Origin: Paracoccus salsus
GTDB lineage: Bacteria; Pseudomonadota; Alphaproteobacteria; Rhodobacterales; Rhodobacteraceae
NCBI RefSeq assembly: GCF_021556615.1
Contig: NZ_JAKGGD010000002.1
Span: forward strand, 248,001 to 312,000
Direction of reading: 5' to 3'
DNA: 64,000 bases
Shown here piece by piece: positions 1 through 9,693 of this stretch. Positions within the stretch are counted from its first letter, which is position 1. Each line of letters starts with the position of its first letter. The position numbers and the translations under genes were made by a program. The notes under the pieces are model-generated. The model searched no databases, was not told the origin of the DNA, and was given only the letters and a program-made list of their open reading frames with translations.

Positions 1-1
1 A

Positions 2-595
2 TACATGCGCCCTGGAACGACCCGCGAGGACCTGGCCAAGCTGAAACCCGCCTTCAAGGAGATGGGCGAGACGATGCCCGGCTTCGACAAGGTGGCCATG
101 TTGAAATACCCGCATCTTGCGCATATCGAGCATATCCACCATGCAGGGAACTCGTCCGGGATCGTGGACGGCGCGGCGGCGGTGCTGGTCGGGAACGAGG
201 CGTTCGGCAAGGCGCATGGCCTGAAGCCGCGCGCTCGCATCCGGGCCACCGCAAAGATCGGCACCGACCCGACGATCATGCTGACCGGCCCGGTTCCGGT
301 GACCGAAAAGATCCTGAAGGACAGCGGCATGTCGATAGGCGACATCGACCTGTTCGAGGTGAACGAGGCCTTCGCCAGCGTCGTGCTGCGCTTCATGCAG
401 GCGTTCCAGGTCAGCCCCGACAAGGTGAACGTGAACGGCGGCGCCATCGCCATGGGTCATCCGCTTGGCGCGACCGGTGCGATCATCATCGGCACGCTGC
501 TGGACGAGCTTGAGCGGCAGGACAAGAACGTGGGTCTGGCGACCCTGTGCATCGCGTCCGGCATGGGCGCGGCAACCATCATCGAGCGCGTGTGA
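2..595 (+). CDS. fadA: Acetyl-CoA C-acyltransferase (thiolase), C-terminal part, cut by window edge
   Basis: C-terminal half of a thiolase, which splits 3-ketoacyl-CoA into acetyl-CoA and a shortened acyl-CoA in beta-oxidation. The reading frame is open at the left edge, so the start and the N-terminal nucleophilic cysteine lie outside. Visible family motifs are FEVNEAFA, the glycine-rich [15 protein letters not shown] segment carrying the catalytic histidine, and the near-C-terminal CIASGMG segment with the second active cysteine. About 197 residues of the usual 390-400 are present. It sits 10 bp before the FadJ-type gene, the normal arrangement of a fatty-acid oxidation operon. The symbol follows from this pairing; a biosynthetic thiolase is less likely. 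Confidence 0.9.
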   Translation, partial: YMRPGTTREDLAKLKPAFKEMGETMPGFDKVAMLKYPHLAHIEHIHHAGNSSGIVDGAAAVLVGNEAFGKAHGLKPRARIRATAKIGTDPTIMLTGPVPVTEKILKDSGMSIGDIDLFEVNEAFASVVLRFMQAFQVSPDKVNVNGGAIAMGHPLGATGAIIIGTLLDELERQDKNVGLATLCIASGMGAATIIERV

Positions 596-605
596 GGTAG
601 ACCAG

Positions 606-2792
606 ATGACCGATTTCACGATGGAAAAAGGCGGCGACGGCGTCGCGATCATCACCTGGGACGTGCCGGGAAAATCCATGAACGTGCTGTCGATGGACGG
701 CGCCGGCACACTGGACGCGTTGATCGACGACGCGCTGGCCGATGATGCCGTGAAAGGCATCGTCATCACCAGCGGCAAGCCCGACTTCGCGGCCGGAATG
801 GATCTGAACGTCATCGCCGGGATGAAGGAACGAGGCGGCGCGCAGGGCGTGTTCGACGGCGTCATGACCCTGCACCACGCGCTGCGCAAGATCGAGCGTG
901 CGGGCATGGATCCCAAGACGCTGAAGGGCGGCAAGCCCATCGCTTCGGCCTTGCCCGGCACGGCACTGGGGATCGGGCTGGAACTGCCGCTGGCCACGCA
1001 TCGCATCTTTGCCGCCGACAATCCGAAGGCCAAGATCGGCCTGCCGGAAATCATGGTGGGCATCTTCCCGGGCGCGGGCGGCACCACGCGGTTGTCGCGC
1101 AAGCTGGGCGCGATGATGGCGGCGCCCTTCCTGCTGGAAGGCAAGCTGAGCGATCCGAAAAAGGCCAAGGCCGCCGGCCTGATCGACGAGGTGGTCGATG
1201 ACCCCGTCGCCGCCGCGAGGGACTGGGTGCTGAACGCTTCGGACGGCGATCTGGTCAAGCCATGGGACCAGAAGGGCTACAAGATGCCGGGCGGCGAACC
1301 GTTCCACCCGGCGGGCTTCATGACCTTCGTGGGTGCATCCGCGATGGTGCACGGCAAGACGATGGGCGTCTATCCGGCAGCCAGGGCCCTGCTGTCGGCC
1401 GTCTACGAAGGCGCGCTGGTGCCCTTCGACCAGGCGCTGAGGATCGAGGCGCGCTGGTTCACCAATGTCCTGATGAACCCCTCGTCTGCGGCGATGATCC
1501 GCAGCCTGTTCATCAACAAGGAGGCACTGGAAAAAGGCGCGAACCGCCCCGACGAAGCGGATCAGAAGGTCCGCAAGCTCGGGGTCCTTGGCGCCGGCAT
1601 GATGGGTGCGGGAATCGCCCATGTCAGCGCCATGGCCGGTATCGAAGTCGTGCTGATCGACGCCAAGCAGGAGGCCGCCGAAAAAGGCAAGTCCTATTCC
1701 GAAGGGCTGCTGGACAAGGCGATCAGCCGCAAGAAATCGACCGAGGACAAGAAGGCCGAGATTCTGGGCCGCATCCTGCCCACCACCGACTACGCCGCCC
1801 TCGAAGGCTGCGATCTGGTGGTCGAGGCGGTATTCGAGGATCCGCAGATCAAGGCCGACGTGACCAAGAGGGCCGAGGCGGTGATCGCAAAGGATGCCAT
1901 CTTCGCCACCAACACCTCGACCCTGCCGATCAGCGATCTGGCACGCGCCAGCGCCCGCCCCGAGCAGTTCATCGGCATCCACTTCTTCAGCCCCGTGGAC
2001 AAGATGCTGCTGGTCGAGATCATCAAGGGGCGCGAGACCGGTCCGCGCGCCGTCGCAAAGGCGCTGGATTTCGTCCGGCAGATCCGCAAGACGCCGATCG
2101 TCGTGAACGACGCGCGCTTCTTCTATGCCAACCGCTGCATCATTCCCTACATCAACGAGGGCGTGCGGATGGTGGCCGAAGGCGTGAATCCGGTGCTGGT
2201 CGAGAACGCCGCCAAGATGATGGGCATGCCGCTGGGTCCGCTGCAACTGGTCGACGAGACCTCGATCGATCTGGGTGTGAAGATCGCCAAGGCCACGCGC
2301 GCCGCGATGGGTGACGCCTATCCCGACGAGGCCGTGGACGAGGTGCTGTTCTGGATGGCCGACGAGGGCCGCCTGGGACGCAAGTCCAGCGCCGGCTTCT
2401 ATGTCTATGATGACAAGGGCAAGCGGCAGGATCTCTGGGACGGTCTTGCGGCCAGATATCCGCAGGCGGAGGAACAGCCCGATCTGACCGAGGTTCAGCA
2501 CCGCCTGATGTTCGCCCAGACGCTGGAGGCCGTTCGGGCGCTGGAGGACGGCGTTCTCGAGGATATCCGCGAAGGCGATGTCGGCGCGATCCTGGGTTGG
2601 GGCTTCGCACCGTGGAGTGGTGGGCCCTTTGGCTGGCTGGACATGTTGGGCGCCGCCCGTGCCGCGCAGATCTGCGACGGCCTTGCGGAACGCCACGGCA
2701 AGCGCTTCCAGACCCCGGAACTGCTGAGCGAGATGGCCGAAAAGGGCCAGAGCTTCTATGGTCGTTTCGGGCCAACGCAAAAGGCGGCCTGA
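606..2792 (+). CDS. fadJ: Multifunctional enoyl-CoA hydratase / 3-hydroxyacyl-CoA dehydrogenase
   Basis: A 728-residue enzyme of beta-oxidation that hydrates enoyl-CoA and oxidises 3-hydroxyacyl-CoA with NAD. The N-terminal crotonase domain (about 1-200) shows [15 protein letters not shown] and [18 protein letters not shown], where the catalytic glutamates are expected. The NAD-binding Rossmann motif [18 protein letters not shown] begins near residue 325 and HFFSPVDKM near 458, followed by two C-terminal dehydrogenase domains. Length matches the FadB/FadJ family. The ATG at 606 ([10 protein letters not shown]) is preferred over in-frame upstream codons because those lie inside the thiolase gene. 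It forms an operon with the thiolase. Confidence 0.95.
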   Translation: MTDFTMEKGGDGVAIITWDVPGKSMNVLSMDGAGTLDALIDDALADDAVKGIVITSGKPDFAAGMDLNVIAGMKERGGAQGVFDGVMTLHHALRKIERAGMDPKTLKGGKPIASALPGTALGIGLELPLATHRIFAADNPKAKIGLPEIMVGIFPGAGGTTRLSRKLGAMMAAPFLLEGKLSDPKKAKAAGLIDEVVDDPVAAARDWVLNASDGDLVKPWDQKGYKMPGGEPFHPAGFMTFVGASAMVHGKTMGVYPAARALLSAVYEGALVPFDQALRIEARWFTNVLMNPSSAAMIRSLFINKEALEKGANRPDEADQKVRKLGVLGAGMMGAGIAHVSAMAGIEVVLIDAKQEAAEKGKSYSEGLLDKAISRKKSTEDKKAEILGRILPTTDYAALEGCDLVVEAVFEDPQIKADVTKRAEAVIAKDAIFATNTSTLPISDLARASARPEQFIGIHFFSPVDKMLLVEIIKGRETGPRAVAKALDFVRQIRKTPIVVNDARFFYANRCIIPYINEGVRMVAEGVNPVLVENAAKMMGMPLGPLQLVDETSIDLGVKIAKATRAAMGDAYPDEAVDEVLFWMADEGRLGRKSSAGFYVYDDKGKRQDLWDGLAARYPQAEEQPDLTEVQHRLMFAQTLEAVRALEDGVLEDIREGDVGAILGWGFAPWSGGPFGWLDMLGAARAAQICDGLAERHGKRFQTPELLSEMAEKGQSFYGRFGPTQKAA

Positions 2793-2842
2793 CCGATCAG
2801 GGCGTTGCGGCAAAAGCGCCACACAGACGATGGCGAGACTGG

Positions 2843-2867
2843 CAGGGGGCGAAACTTTCGCCCCCTG
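2843..2867 (+). terminator. Perfect 12-bp inverted repeat after fadJ, candidate terminator
   Basis: CAGGGGGCGAAA is followed after one base by its exact reverse complement TTTCGCCCCCTG. This lies 50 bp past the fadJ stop and 99 bp before the next start. There is no T-run after it, so it may be a weak terminator, an RNA-stabilising stem or a protein-binding palindrome. Confidence 0.45.
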
Positions 2868-2965
2868 TCGCCGTTGAAAGCCGCACGAATCAGCCTATGC
2901 TGCGGTGCAACACGAAAGGCCGAGGCGAGCGCAGTTCGCCCGGCCGCGCGAAGGGAACAGGGTCC

Positions 2966-4150
2966 ATGACCGAAGACACACGGCGCCGCGCCGAGGCTGC
3001 TCAGAAGGCCATCGAGGACGTGACCTCGGTGGTGCTGCCCGAACCCGGACGAGAGCCCGTCGCGCTGGATTCCGGCGATCCCGCCGCCCGCGCGGAAATC
3101 CGCAAGCGCATGGACGAGATCGATCTCGGCGACAGCGGCTCGATCGTGCGCTTCGGCACGCGCGCACAGGCGGAATTGCAGGAAATCAGCCAGAAGATGC
3201 TGGCCGATGTCAAGAACAAGGATGTCGGACCCGCCGGCGAGAGCCTGCGCGAGATCGTGACAACGATCCGCGGTTTTTCCACGTCGGAACTGGACATGCG
3301 TCGCAGCCGCAGCTGGTGGGAAAAACTCCTCGGCCGCTCGGCACCGTTCGCGAAGTTCGTCTCCAACTACGAACGGGTGCAGACGCAGATTGATCGCGTG
3401 ACATCGGATCTGGAAGCACACGAGCAGCGCCTGTTGAAGGATATCAAGGCGCTGGACCTGTTGTATGATCGAACGCTTGGCTTTTATGACCAGCTTGCCC
3501 TGTATATCGCGGCGGGTGACGCCAAGTTGCGCGAACTGGACGACGAGGTCATCCCCGCCAAGGAGGCCCGGATCGCCGCCACCGGCGAGGCCGATCAGGT
3601 GATGGAGGCGCAGGAACTGCGCGACCTGCGCGCCGTCCGTGACGATCTGGAACGCCGGGTCCATGACCTGAAGCTGACCCGGCAGGTGACAATGCAATCG
3701 CTGCCCTCGATCCGGCTGGTTCAGGAAAACGACAAGTCGCTGGTGACAAAGATCAATTCGACGCTGGTGAACACCGTTCCGCTGTGGGAAACCCAACTCG
3801 CGCAGGCCGTCACCATCCAGCGCAGCGCCGAGGCCGCGCGGGCGGTCAAGGAAGCCAGCGACCTGACCAACGACCTGCTGACCCGCAACGCCGAGAATCT
3901 GCGCCAGGCAAACAGTCAGATCCGCACCCAGACCGAACGCGGCGTTTTCGACATCGAGGCCGTGCGGACAGCCAATGCCGAATTGATCGCCACGATCGAG
4001 GACAGTCTGCGGATCGCGGACGAGGGTCGCGCACGTCGCGCAGCGGCCGAGGAAGACATGAGCCGGATGGAGGCCGAACTTCGCGCGGCGCTGGCTTCGG
4101 CCAGCGCCAGGCGCCAAGGAACGGCCGTGGACCGGACAGGACCGCGATGA
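2966..4150 (+). CDS. TelA-like toxic anion resistance family protein
   Basis: A 394-residue soluble, highly charged, largely helical protein of the TelA/YaaN family, known mainly from tellurite-resistance studies; its biochemical function is not settled. The family-like stretch runs from about residue 45 (MDEIDLGDSGSIVRFGTRAQ) through the central helices to QSLPSIRLVQENDKSLVTKI and the VPLWETQLAQAV region near residue 270. There is no signal peptide. The ATG at 2966 (MTEDTRRRAE) fits the family N-terminus; the longer open frame upstream is unsupported. Its stop overlaps the start of the following lipoprotein gene by 4 nt, so the two are probably made together. The XpaC-type partner often found beside telA is not adjacent. 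Confidence 0.85.
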   Translation: MTEDTRRRAEAAQKAIEDVTSVVLPEPGREPVALDSGDPAARAEIRKRMDEIDLGDSGSIVRFGTRAQAELQEISQKMLADVKNKDVGPAGESLREIVTTIRGFSTSELDMRRSRSWWEKLLGRSAPFAKFVSNYERVQTQIDRVTSDLEAHEQRLLKDIKALDLLYDRTLGFYDQLALYIAAGDAKLRELDDEVIPAKEARIAATGEADQVMEAQELRDLRAVRDDLERRVHDLKLTRQVTMQSLPSIRLVQENDKSLVTKINSTLVNTVPLWETQLAQAVTIQRSAEAARAVKEASDLTNDLLTRNAENLRQANSQIRTQTERGVFDIEAVRTANAELIATIEDSLRIADEGRARRAAAEEDMSRMEAELRAALASASARRQGTAVDRTGPR

Positions 4151-5163
4151 TCCCGGCGCGGTTGCATCGGCCGGCATGGCTTGGACTGGCTTTGTTTCTG
4201 GCTGGCTGCGCGGGCAACACGACCATCGCTCCGGTGCCGCCGCTACCGCGACCGGCGATGCCCGCAGCCCAGCCCGATGGCCCAAGCCAGGCCGAACTTC
4301 GCAAGGCACGCGCTGAACGGAACCAGGCCGTCAACGCGACCGCCGCCGTCGTTCAAGCCAGTGCCAGCGCGACAAGCGAGACCCGCCGGGCGCAATATGC
4401 GAGTGCCGAACGGGACCTTCTGGCGCAGGGCAGGCTGCGTCGGGACCGCGTGCCGATGGACGCGCCGATCGATGCCGCTCTGCTGGTGCGCAACTTCATC
4501 GAAATCGCGCTGCGCGACGAATACAGCCGACAGGGCGATCGGCTTGTGGCCGATGCCCGCGACGCCCCGCTGCGACGCTGGACGGATGCGGTCAGCATCC
4601 AGCTGGAATTCGGGCCGTCCGCCGATACCGCGCTGCGGCGGGCCTATCGCGCAGAGGTCGCCTCCTTCGCGGGACGCCTCACGCGGGCGACCGGTCACCC
4701 GGTGGGGCTGACCGGATCGGACGGAAATTTCCTCGTGCTGGTCCTGAACGAGGATGAGCGCCGCAACATCCTGCCGCTGCTGGAACGCCTGGTGCCCGAG
4801 TTGCCGCAGCAGGACAGGATTGCGCTGCGCGACCTCGACCCCCAAAACTACTGTGCGGTATTCGCCTATTCCCGCGGGCATTCCAGCGCCTATGTCCGTG
4901 CGGTCGCGTTGATGAGGGCAGAACTGCCCAGCCTGTTGCGCAGCTCCTGCATCCACGAAGAGCTTGCGCAGGGCATGGGGCTGGCGAATGACAGCCCCGC
5001 GGCCCGGCCCTCGATCTTCAACGACGACGAAGAGTTCGCACTGCTGACCAGGCATGACGAGTTGCTGCTGAAGATCCTGTACGATCCGCGCCTGCGTCCC
5101 GGCATGACGCAGGGCGAAGCACGGCCCATCGTTCGCAAGATCGTGGCGGAATTGCTGGGCTGA
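4147..5163 (+). CDS. DUF2927-like lipoprotein
   Basis: A 338-residue predicted lipoprotein: the N-terminus has a hydrophobic stretch ending in the lipobox FLAGC with Cys21, followed by a Pro/Ala-rich linker. The central part (about 110-320; RNFIEIALRDEYSR, LRRWTDAVSIQLEFG, CIHEELAQGMGLANDSP) resembles DUF2927 proteins of alphaproteobacteria, which have no assigned reaction. The HEELAQGMGL piece looks like a helix of a possible metal- or peptide-interacting site, but a full metallopeptidase HExxH is absent. ATGA overlap with the telA-like gene suggests translational coupling and a shared envelope-stress role; that role is inference. Confidence 0.8.
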   Translation: MIPARLHRPAWLGLALFLAGCAGNTTIAPVPPLPRPAMPAAQPDGPSQAELRKARAERNQAVNATAAVVQASASATSETRRAQYASAERDLLAQGRLRRDRVPMDAPIDAALLVRNFIEIALRDEYSRQGDRLVADARDAPLRRWTDAVSIQLEFGPSADTALRRAYRAEVASFAGRLTRATGHPVGLTGSDGNFLVLVLNEDERRNILPLLERLVPELPQQDRIALRDLDPQNYCAVFAYSRGHSSAYVRAVALMRAELPSLLRSSCIHEELAQGMGLANDSPAARPSIFNDDEEFALLTRHDELLLKILYDPRLRPGMTQGEARPIVRKIVAELLG

Positions 5164-5193
5164 GCCTGGGCCGTCGATCGTCCGGGGGCGCGT

Positions 5194-5835
5194 TCAGTCG
5201 ACCACGACCGACAGCAGGTCATATTCCTGGTCGTGTTGCAGAGCGGTCTCGAAGAAGGCCCTGTTTCTCTTGATCCGCTCGTCGTCCCAGTGCCACCACT
5301 TGATCTGAAGCATCTGGGTTATGACATCGTCGCTGAACCGCTTGCGGATGATCCTGGCTGGCGAGCCGCCCACGATCGCGAAGTCAGGGACGGTCCGGGT
5401 CACCGTAGCGCCGGCGGCTATGACGGCGCCATGGCCGACCTGGACACCGGAAAGAACATTGACCTTGTCACCGATCCAGACATTGTGGCCGATTTCGATC
5501 GGCCCCTTGGTTTCAACGGCTGGGGCGAACCCAAACCGCTTGTTGAAGCTGACCTGCTGGTTCGGCATGTCCGTCCGATGGTTCCCGGAAAGCAGCGAAA
5601 GATATCTGCCAAACGCGCAGTATCTTCCGATCCGCACCACGCCGCGGGCGTCAAGGGTTCCGTTGATATTGGAGTGACTTCCGCAGAGAACGCGACCTCT
5701 AATAGTCCAGACTTCCGGATTTCCGCGAATGCCTCCCGCCTTGATCTCGGCCGCGTCTGCGAGGGAATGAAAACTGCGGAGCTCGTCATTGGTGAAAATG
5801 CTTGGCACGGTTCGGTCCACTGGTTCGCAGGCCAA
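5194..5835 (-). CDS. Hexapeptide-repeat acetyltransferase (xenobiotic/CatB-like)
   Basis: Left-handed beta-helix acetyltransferase transferring an acetyl group from acetyl-CoA. The repeats run through IGRYCAFGRYLSLLSGNHR, IEIGHNVWIGDKVNVLSG and VGHGAVIAAGATVTRTVPD; the GNHRTD histidine fits the catalytic residue of the CatB/Vat group, and the C-terminal WWHWDDERI also fits. The start is uncertain: TTG at 5835 has a purine-rich GGTGAGG about 8 nt upstream and gives 213 residues; GTG at 5820 or 5808 are alternatives, and the longest frame (to 5988) adds an N-terminus unlike the family. Codons are visibly more A/T-rich than the neighbours, suggesting transfer. The acceptor (antibiotic, sugar or other) cannot be told. 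Confidence 0.75.
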   Translation of the reverse strand: MACEPVDRTVPSIFTNDELRSFHSLADAAEIKAGGIRGNPEVWTIRGRVLCGSHSNINGTLDARGVVRIGRYCAFGRYLSLLSGNHRTDMPNQQVSFNKRFGFAPAVETKGPIEIGHNVWIGDKVNVLSGVQVGHGAVIAAGATVTRTVPDFAIVGGSPARIIRKRFSDDVITQMLQIKWWHWDDERIKRNRAFFETALQHDQEYDLLSVVVD

Positions 5836-6005
5836 TCGTCTAGCCTCACCGCCCTCGGACAGCAAGAGCAAGACCGGCCGTGCGACCTGGCACGGCGCGC
5901 GCCGTCCCTCTGCTCGACGGTTTGTCACCGCCGCCGCAATATGCGAATGTCGGGCGATTTCGGCGGGCGTGCCCCGTCCCGCGACCACTTTGAAAGGAAG
6001 CCAGA

Positions 6006-6434
6006 ATGGACATCCGCTATCTGCACACGATGGTCCGGGTCAAGGATCTGGACAAGACGATCGCGTTCTTCCGACTGCTGGGCCTGGAGGAAATTCGTCG
6101 CATCGACAACGAAAAGGGACGATTTTCGTTGGTCTTTCTGGCACCGCCGGGCCAGCCCGAGTGCCCGGTCGAGCTGACCTACAACTGGGACGGCGACGAA
6201 GGGCTGCCCTCGGACAGCAGGCATTTCGGCCATCTGGCCTATCGCGTCGGCAATATCTACGAAATGTGCCAGAAGCTCCGCGACGCCGGCGTGACCATCA
6301 ACCGCCCGCCGCGCGATGGGCACATGGCCTTCGTGCGCAGCCCTGACAACATCTCGATCGAGCTTCTGCAGGAGGGTGACAGCCTGCCGCCGCAAGAACC
6401 CTGGGCCAGCATGGAAAATACCGGGCACTGGTAA
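6006..6434 (+). CDS. gloA: Lactoylglutathione lyase (glyoxalase I)
   Basis: A 142-residue VOC-fold metalloenzyme isomerising the methylglyoxal-glutathione hemithioacetal to S-lactoylglutathione. Metal ligands are readable at the expected spacing: His7 (RYLHTMVRV), Glu56 (PVELTYN), His76 (HFGHLAYR) and Glu119 (SIELLQ). The N-terminal MDIRYLHTMVRVKDLDKTIA is typical of the bacterial Ni-type enzyme. AAAGGAAG lies just upstream of the ATG. It stands alone, divergent from the acetyltransferase and convergent with the MarR gene. Confidence 0.95.
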   Translation: MDIRYLHTMVRVKDLDKTIAFFRLLGLEEIRRIDNEKGRFSLVFLAPPGQPECPVELTYNWDGDEGLPSDSRHFGHLAYRVGNIYEMCQKLRDAGVTINRPPRDGHMAFVRSPDNISIELLQEGDSLPPQEPWASMENTGHW

Positions 6435-6520
6435 TCAGCTGGCACGCACGGCTGGCTGGTTTCCCGCCAACCGGCCCGGGCCATCCGCCGAACGCCCAGA
6501 TCAGGATCACGCCCGAATTG

Positions 6521-6567
6521 CCGGAACCGGGCGGGCGGGGAGCATTGGTGCCCCCGCCCCGTTCCGG
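6521..6567 (+). terminator. Long GC hairpin between convergent gloA and MarR genes
   Basis: CCGGAAC-GGGCGGG pairs with CCCGCCC-GTTCCGG across a short loop, with one internal mismatch. It lies between two convergent genes and could stop transcription from either side; no T-run follows. Confidence 0.55.
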
Positions 6568-6587
6568 TCGCAGCAGAAACCCGGAAT

Positions 6588-7112
6588 TCAGTAGATATAG
6601 CGGATCTGTTCGGACCAGAAGCGTTCGATCCGCCGGCATTGCAGGTTCACCTGCTCCAGGGGTGGATCGTCCAGAACGCCGGACATCGCCAGACCTTCGG
6701 CGTGGCGCAGGAAAAGCCGTTGGACCAGCAGGCGCACCTCCTGGCCGGCATCGGTCAGGCGCACACGGACCGAACGGCGATCCATGTCGCAACGCTCGTG
6801 ATGGACATAGCCCATCGTCACCAGCTTCTTCAGGTTGTAGCTGACATTCGAGCCCTGGTACATTCCACGCGATCGCAATTCGCCGGCCGTCACCTCGGAC
6901 TCGCCCATGTTGTACAGGATCAGCGCCTGGACCGGCGTAAGGTCATTGCGGCAAAGTCGCTCGAACTCGTCCTTGACCAGATCAAGCATCAGCCGGTGCA
7001 TCCGTTCCAGCAACTGCAGGGATTCCAGATAGGCTTCGGCCGTATCGGCGGCCTCGTCGTTTCGGGAGCGGTCATATACTTGTCGCTCGAATTGGGGCAT
7101 GTTGCTCAACAT
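6588..7112 (-). CDS. MarR-family transcriptional regulator (LdtR/PetP-like)
   Basis: A 174-residue winged-helix regulator. The DNA-binding part spans about 55-130: LTPVQALILYNMGESEVTAG, then SRGMYQGSNVSYNLKKLVTM as recognition helix and the wing HHERCDMDRRSVRVRLTDAG. The tight resemblance to alphaproteobacterial LdtR/PetP proteins suggests a role in envelope or respiratory gene control; in Liberibacter, LdtR activates an L,D-transpeptidase. Two L,D-transpeptidase genes lie far downstream in this window, but a link is only inference. ATG at 7112 (MLSNMPQFERQVYDR) is chosen; the longer frame has a non-family N-terminus. The upstream 60 bp is AT-rich, as expected of its promoter. Confidence 0.85.
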   Translation of the reverse strand: MLSNMPQFERQVYDRSRNDEAADTAEAYLESLQLLERMHRLMLDLVKDEFERLCRNDLTPVQALILYNMGESEVTAGELRSRGMYQGSNVSYNLKKLVTMGYVHHERCDMDRRSVRVRLTDAGQEVRLLVQRLFLRHAEGLAMSGVLDDPPLEQVNLQCRRIERFWSEQIRYIY

Positions 7113-7272
7113 CGGGAAATCTGTCCTGTCAGGTTCTGCTCGATCACGATCATGCGACAAAAAAGCGAATCTTCGGTTAATCAGACAATTGAACAGTTTC
7201 CTGGCACAGGAAGCCCCGCGGTTGCGGTCCTTTCGGGCCGCTGACGAATCGCAGCCGCCCGTTGACGGCGCT

Positions 7273-7578
7273 TCAGCCTTGCTCCGCCCAACGCCCCGAG
7301 GCATGCGCAGCGATCCGTTCCAGCAGAGGCGACAGCCCGGCGGGTCCCCGATCGGGATGTGCGTCGCCCGTCACGCGGCGCGTGATCCACAGGTAAAGAT
7401 CCTGATCGTTCTCGGACAGCAGCGCTTCGTAGGCTGCAAATTCGTCTTCGCTCAGATTCGTGAGCGGACCGTCGGCGAAGGGCCCGAGAATCAGGTCCAT
7501 CTCCTTCATCCCGCGGCGCCAGCTGCGCATCTTCAGCCGTCGCAGGCGAAGCTCGGCCGTCTCAGGAATTTCAGCCAT
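7273..7578 (-). CDS. sdhE: Succinate dehydrogenase assembly factor SdhE (FAD assembly factor)
   Basis: A 101-residue small helical protein that assists covalent FAD attachment to the succinate dehydrogenase flavoprotein. The hallmark RGMKEMD motif (family RGxxExD) is at about residues 22-28, after LRLRRLKMRSWR. The ATG at 7578 lies inside the end of the upstream HTH gene (8-nt overlap), so the two are cotranscribed. No sdh structural gene is in the window. Confidence 0.92.
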   Translation of the reverse strand: MAEIPETAELRLRRLKMRSWRRGMKEMDLILGPFADGPLTNLSEDEFAAYEALLSENDQDLYLWITRRVTGDAHPDRGPAGLSPLLERIAAHASGRWAEQG

Positions 7579-7924
7579 TCGCGAGCAACTCCTCGAGGCG
7601 GTCCACACGGCTTGCCGCCTCTGCCAGCAGGCGTCGCAGTTCGCGCAGCTCGTTGCGGGTAGCGTGGGCCGACCCGTCCTCGGCCTGCGGACCCTGCCCC
7701 TGCCCGGTCAGCAGCCAGACAAGCGGTACACCCAGCATGCCCGACAGGCGTCCCAGCAACACGGCGCGCGGCTCGGCCTGATCGGCCTCCCAGCCTTGCA
7801 TCGTCTCAAGCCGCACGCCCAGCCCGGCAGCCAGGTCCTCGACGCTCAGCCCTGCACTTTCGCGCGCGGCGGTCAGCCGGTCGCCGAGTGTCGCCTTGTC
7901 TTCTCCAAAACCCTGTTCGCCCAT
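7571..7924 (-). CDS. Small XRE-type helix-turn-helix regulator
   Basis: A 117-residue protein with an N-terminal Cro/CI helix-turn-helix at about residues 10-65 (LGDRLTAARESAGLSVEDLA, LGVRLETMQGWEADQAEPRA) and a C-terminal coiled segment (ELRELRRLLAEAASRVDRLE) likely used for dimerisation. ATG at 7924 has a strong GAGGGG ribosome-binding site 4-9 nt upstream; a longer frame to 7981 lacks one. It is divergent from the aminotransferase gene and overlaps sdhE. The target is unknown; autoregulation from the 74-bp divergent spacer is plausible. Confidence 0.85.
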   Translation of the reverse strand: MGEQGFGEDKATLGDRLTAARESAGLSVEDLAAGLGVRLETMQGWEADQAEPRAVLLGRLSGMLGVPLVWLLTGQGQGPQAEDGSAHATRNELRELRRLLAEAASRVDRLEELLANG

Positions 7925-7968
7925 GATCCCCTCGCTTGTGGCCCGTTGCGCCGCAGCGTAATCCATAA

Positions 7969-9201
<1,233 letters not shown>

Positions 9202-9250
9202 GATAGGCTCGACGCGTTGACACCTGCAACCCCGGCAGAAGGAGAACGTC

Positions 9251-9622
9251 ATGCTGTCTCGTAACGCGCTGGTCGTCGTCGCCGATGGCCATTCCGCGAC
9301 GCTGTTCCGCAACCGCGCGCGCCACGGTCTTGAGCTGGAACAGACTCGGCACCTGACCCAACAGGATTTCACCGACGGAGAACTGGTCGCGGAATCGACA
9401 CGCGATATCGACGAGGCCGCCTTCGCGACGGGACTGGCGGAGTACCTGAACAATCTTGTCCTGCGACAGAAGGCCGACGAACTGGCCATCGTGGCTGATC
9501 CGGCAACCCTGGGTCAGATGCGCAAGAAATATCACAAGCAGCTTGAACAGCGCCTCGCCAAGGAGGTCGCCAAGACATTGAACGGGGCCGACGTGGCGGC
9601 GATCGAGAGGGTGCTTGCCTGA
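9251..9622 (+). CDS. Host attachment family protein (baeRF-like)
   Basis: A 123-residue protein with the pattern of the family first described as needed for attachment to plant host cells: LVVVADGHSATLFRNR at the N-terminus, an internal LVLRQKADELAIVADPATLG strand-loop, and KKYHKQLEQRLAKEVAKTLN near the C-terminus. It is similar to release-factor-1-like (baeRF) folds. It has no signal peptide, so a direct surface role is doubtful. A good AAGGAG site precedes the ATG. It is probably separately expressed, ending in a hairpin. Confidence 0.85.
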   Translation: MLSRNALVVVADGHSATLFRNRARHGLELEQTRHLTQQDFTDGELVAESTRDIDEAAFATGLAEYLNNLVLRQKADELAIVADPATLGQMRKKYHKQLEQRLAKEVAKTLNGADVAAIERVLA

Positions 9623-9628
9623 AGGACC

Positions 9629-9654
9629 GGAGGGGTCGCATGATGGACCCCTCC
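9629..9654 (+). terminator. Hairpin after host-attachment gene
   Basis: GGAGGGGTC pairs perfectly with GACCCCTCC over an 8-nt loop directly after the stop codon and before the convergent bdhA gene. No T-run follows, so termination is plausible rather than certain. Confidence 0.5.
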
Positions 9655-9693
9655 TCCTCATCCCGCCGCCGTGGCTGCGACGCAGCCTCGTGG

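Noticed and set aside
465..605. Upstream extension of fadJ to 465
   Set aside because: It overlaps the thiolase end in another frame and gives an Arg/Ser/Trp-rich N-terminus foreign to the family.
579..2822. 747-codon open frame on the minus strand over fadJ
   Set aside because: Composition is a shadow of the high-GC sense gene; no family motif and no ribosome-binding site.
9217..9245. TTGACA-like -35 box before the host-attachment gene
   Set aside because: No -10 box at 16-18 bp; the purines there are the ribosome-binding site.
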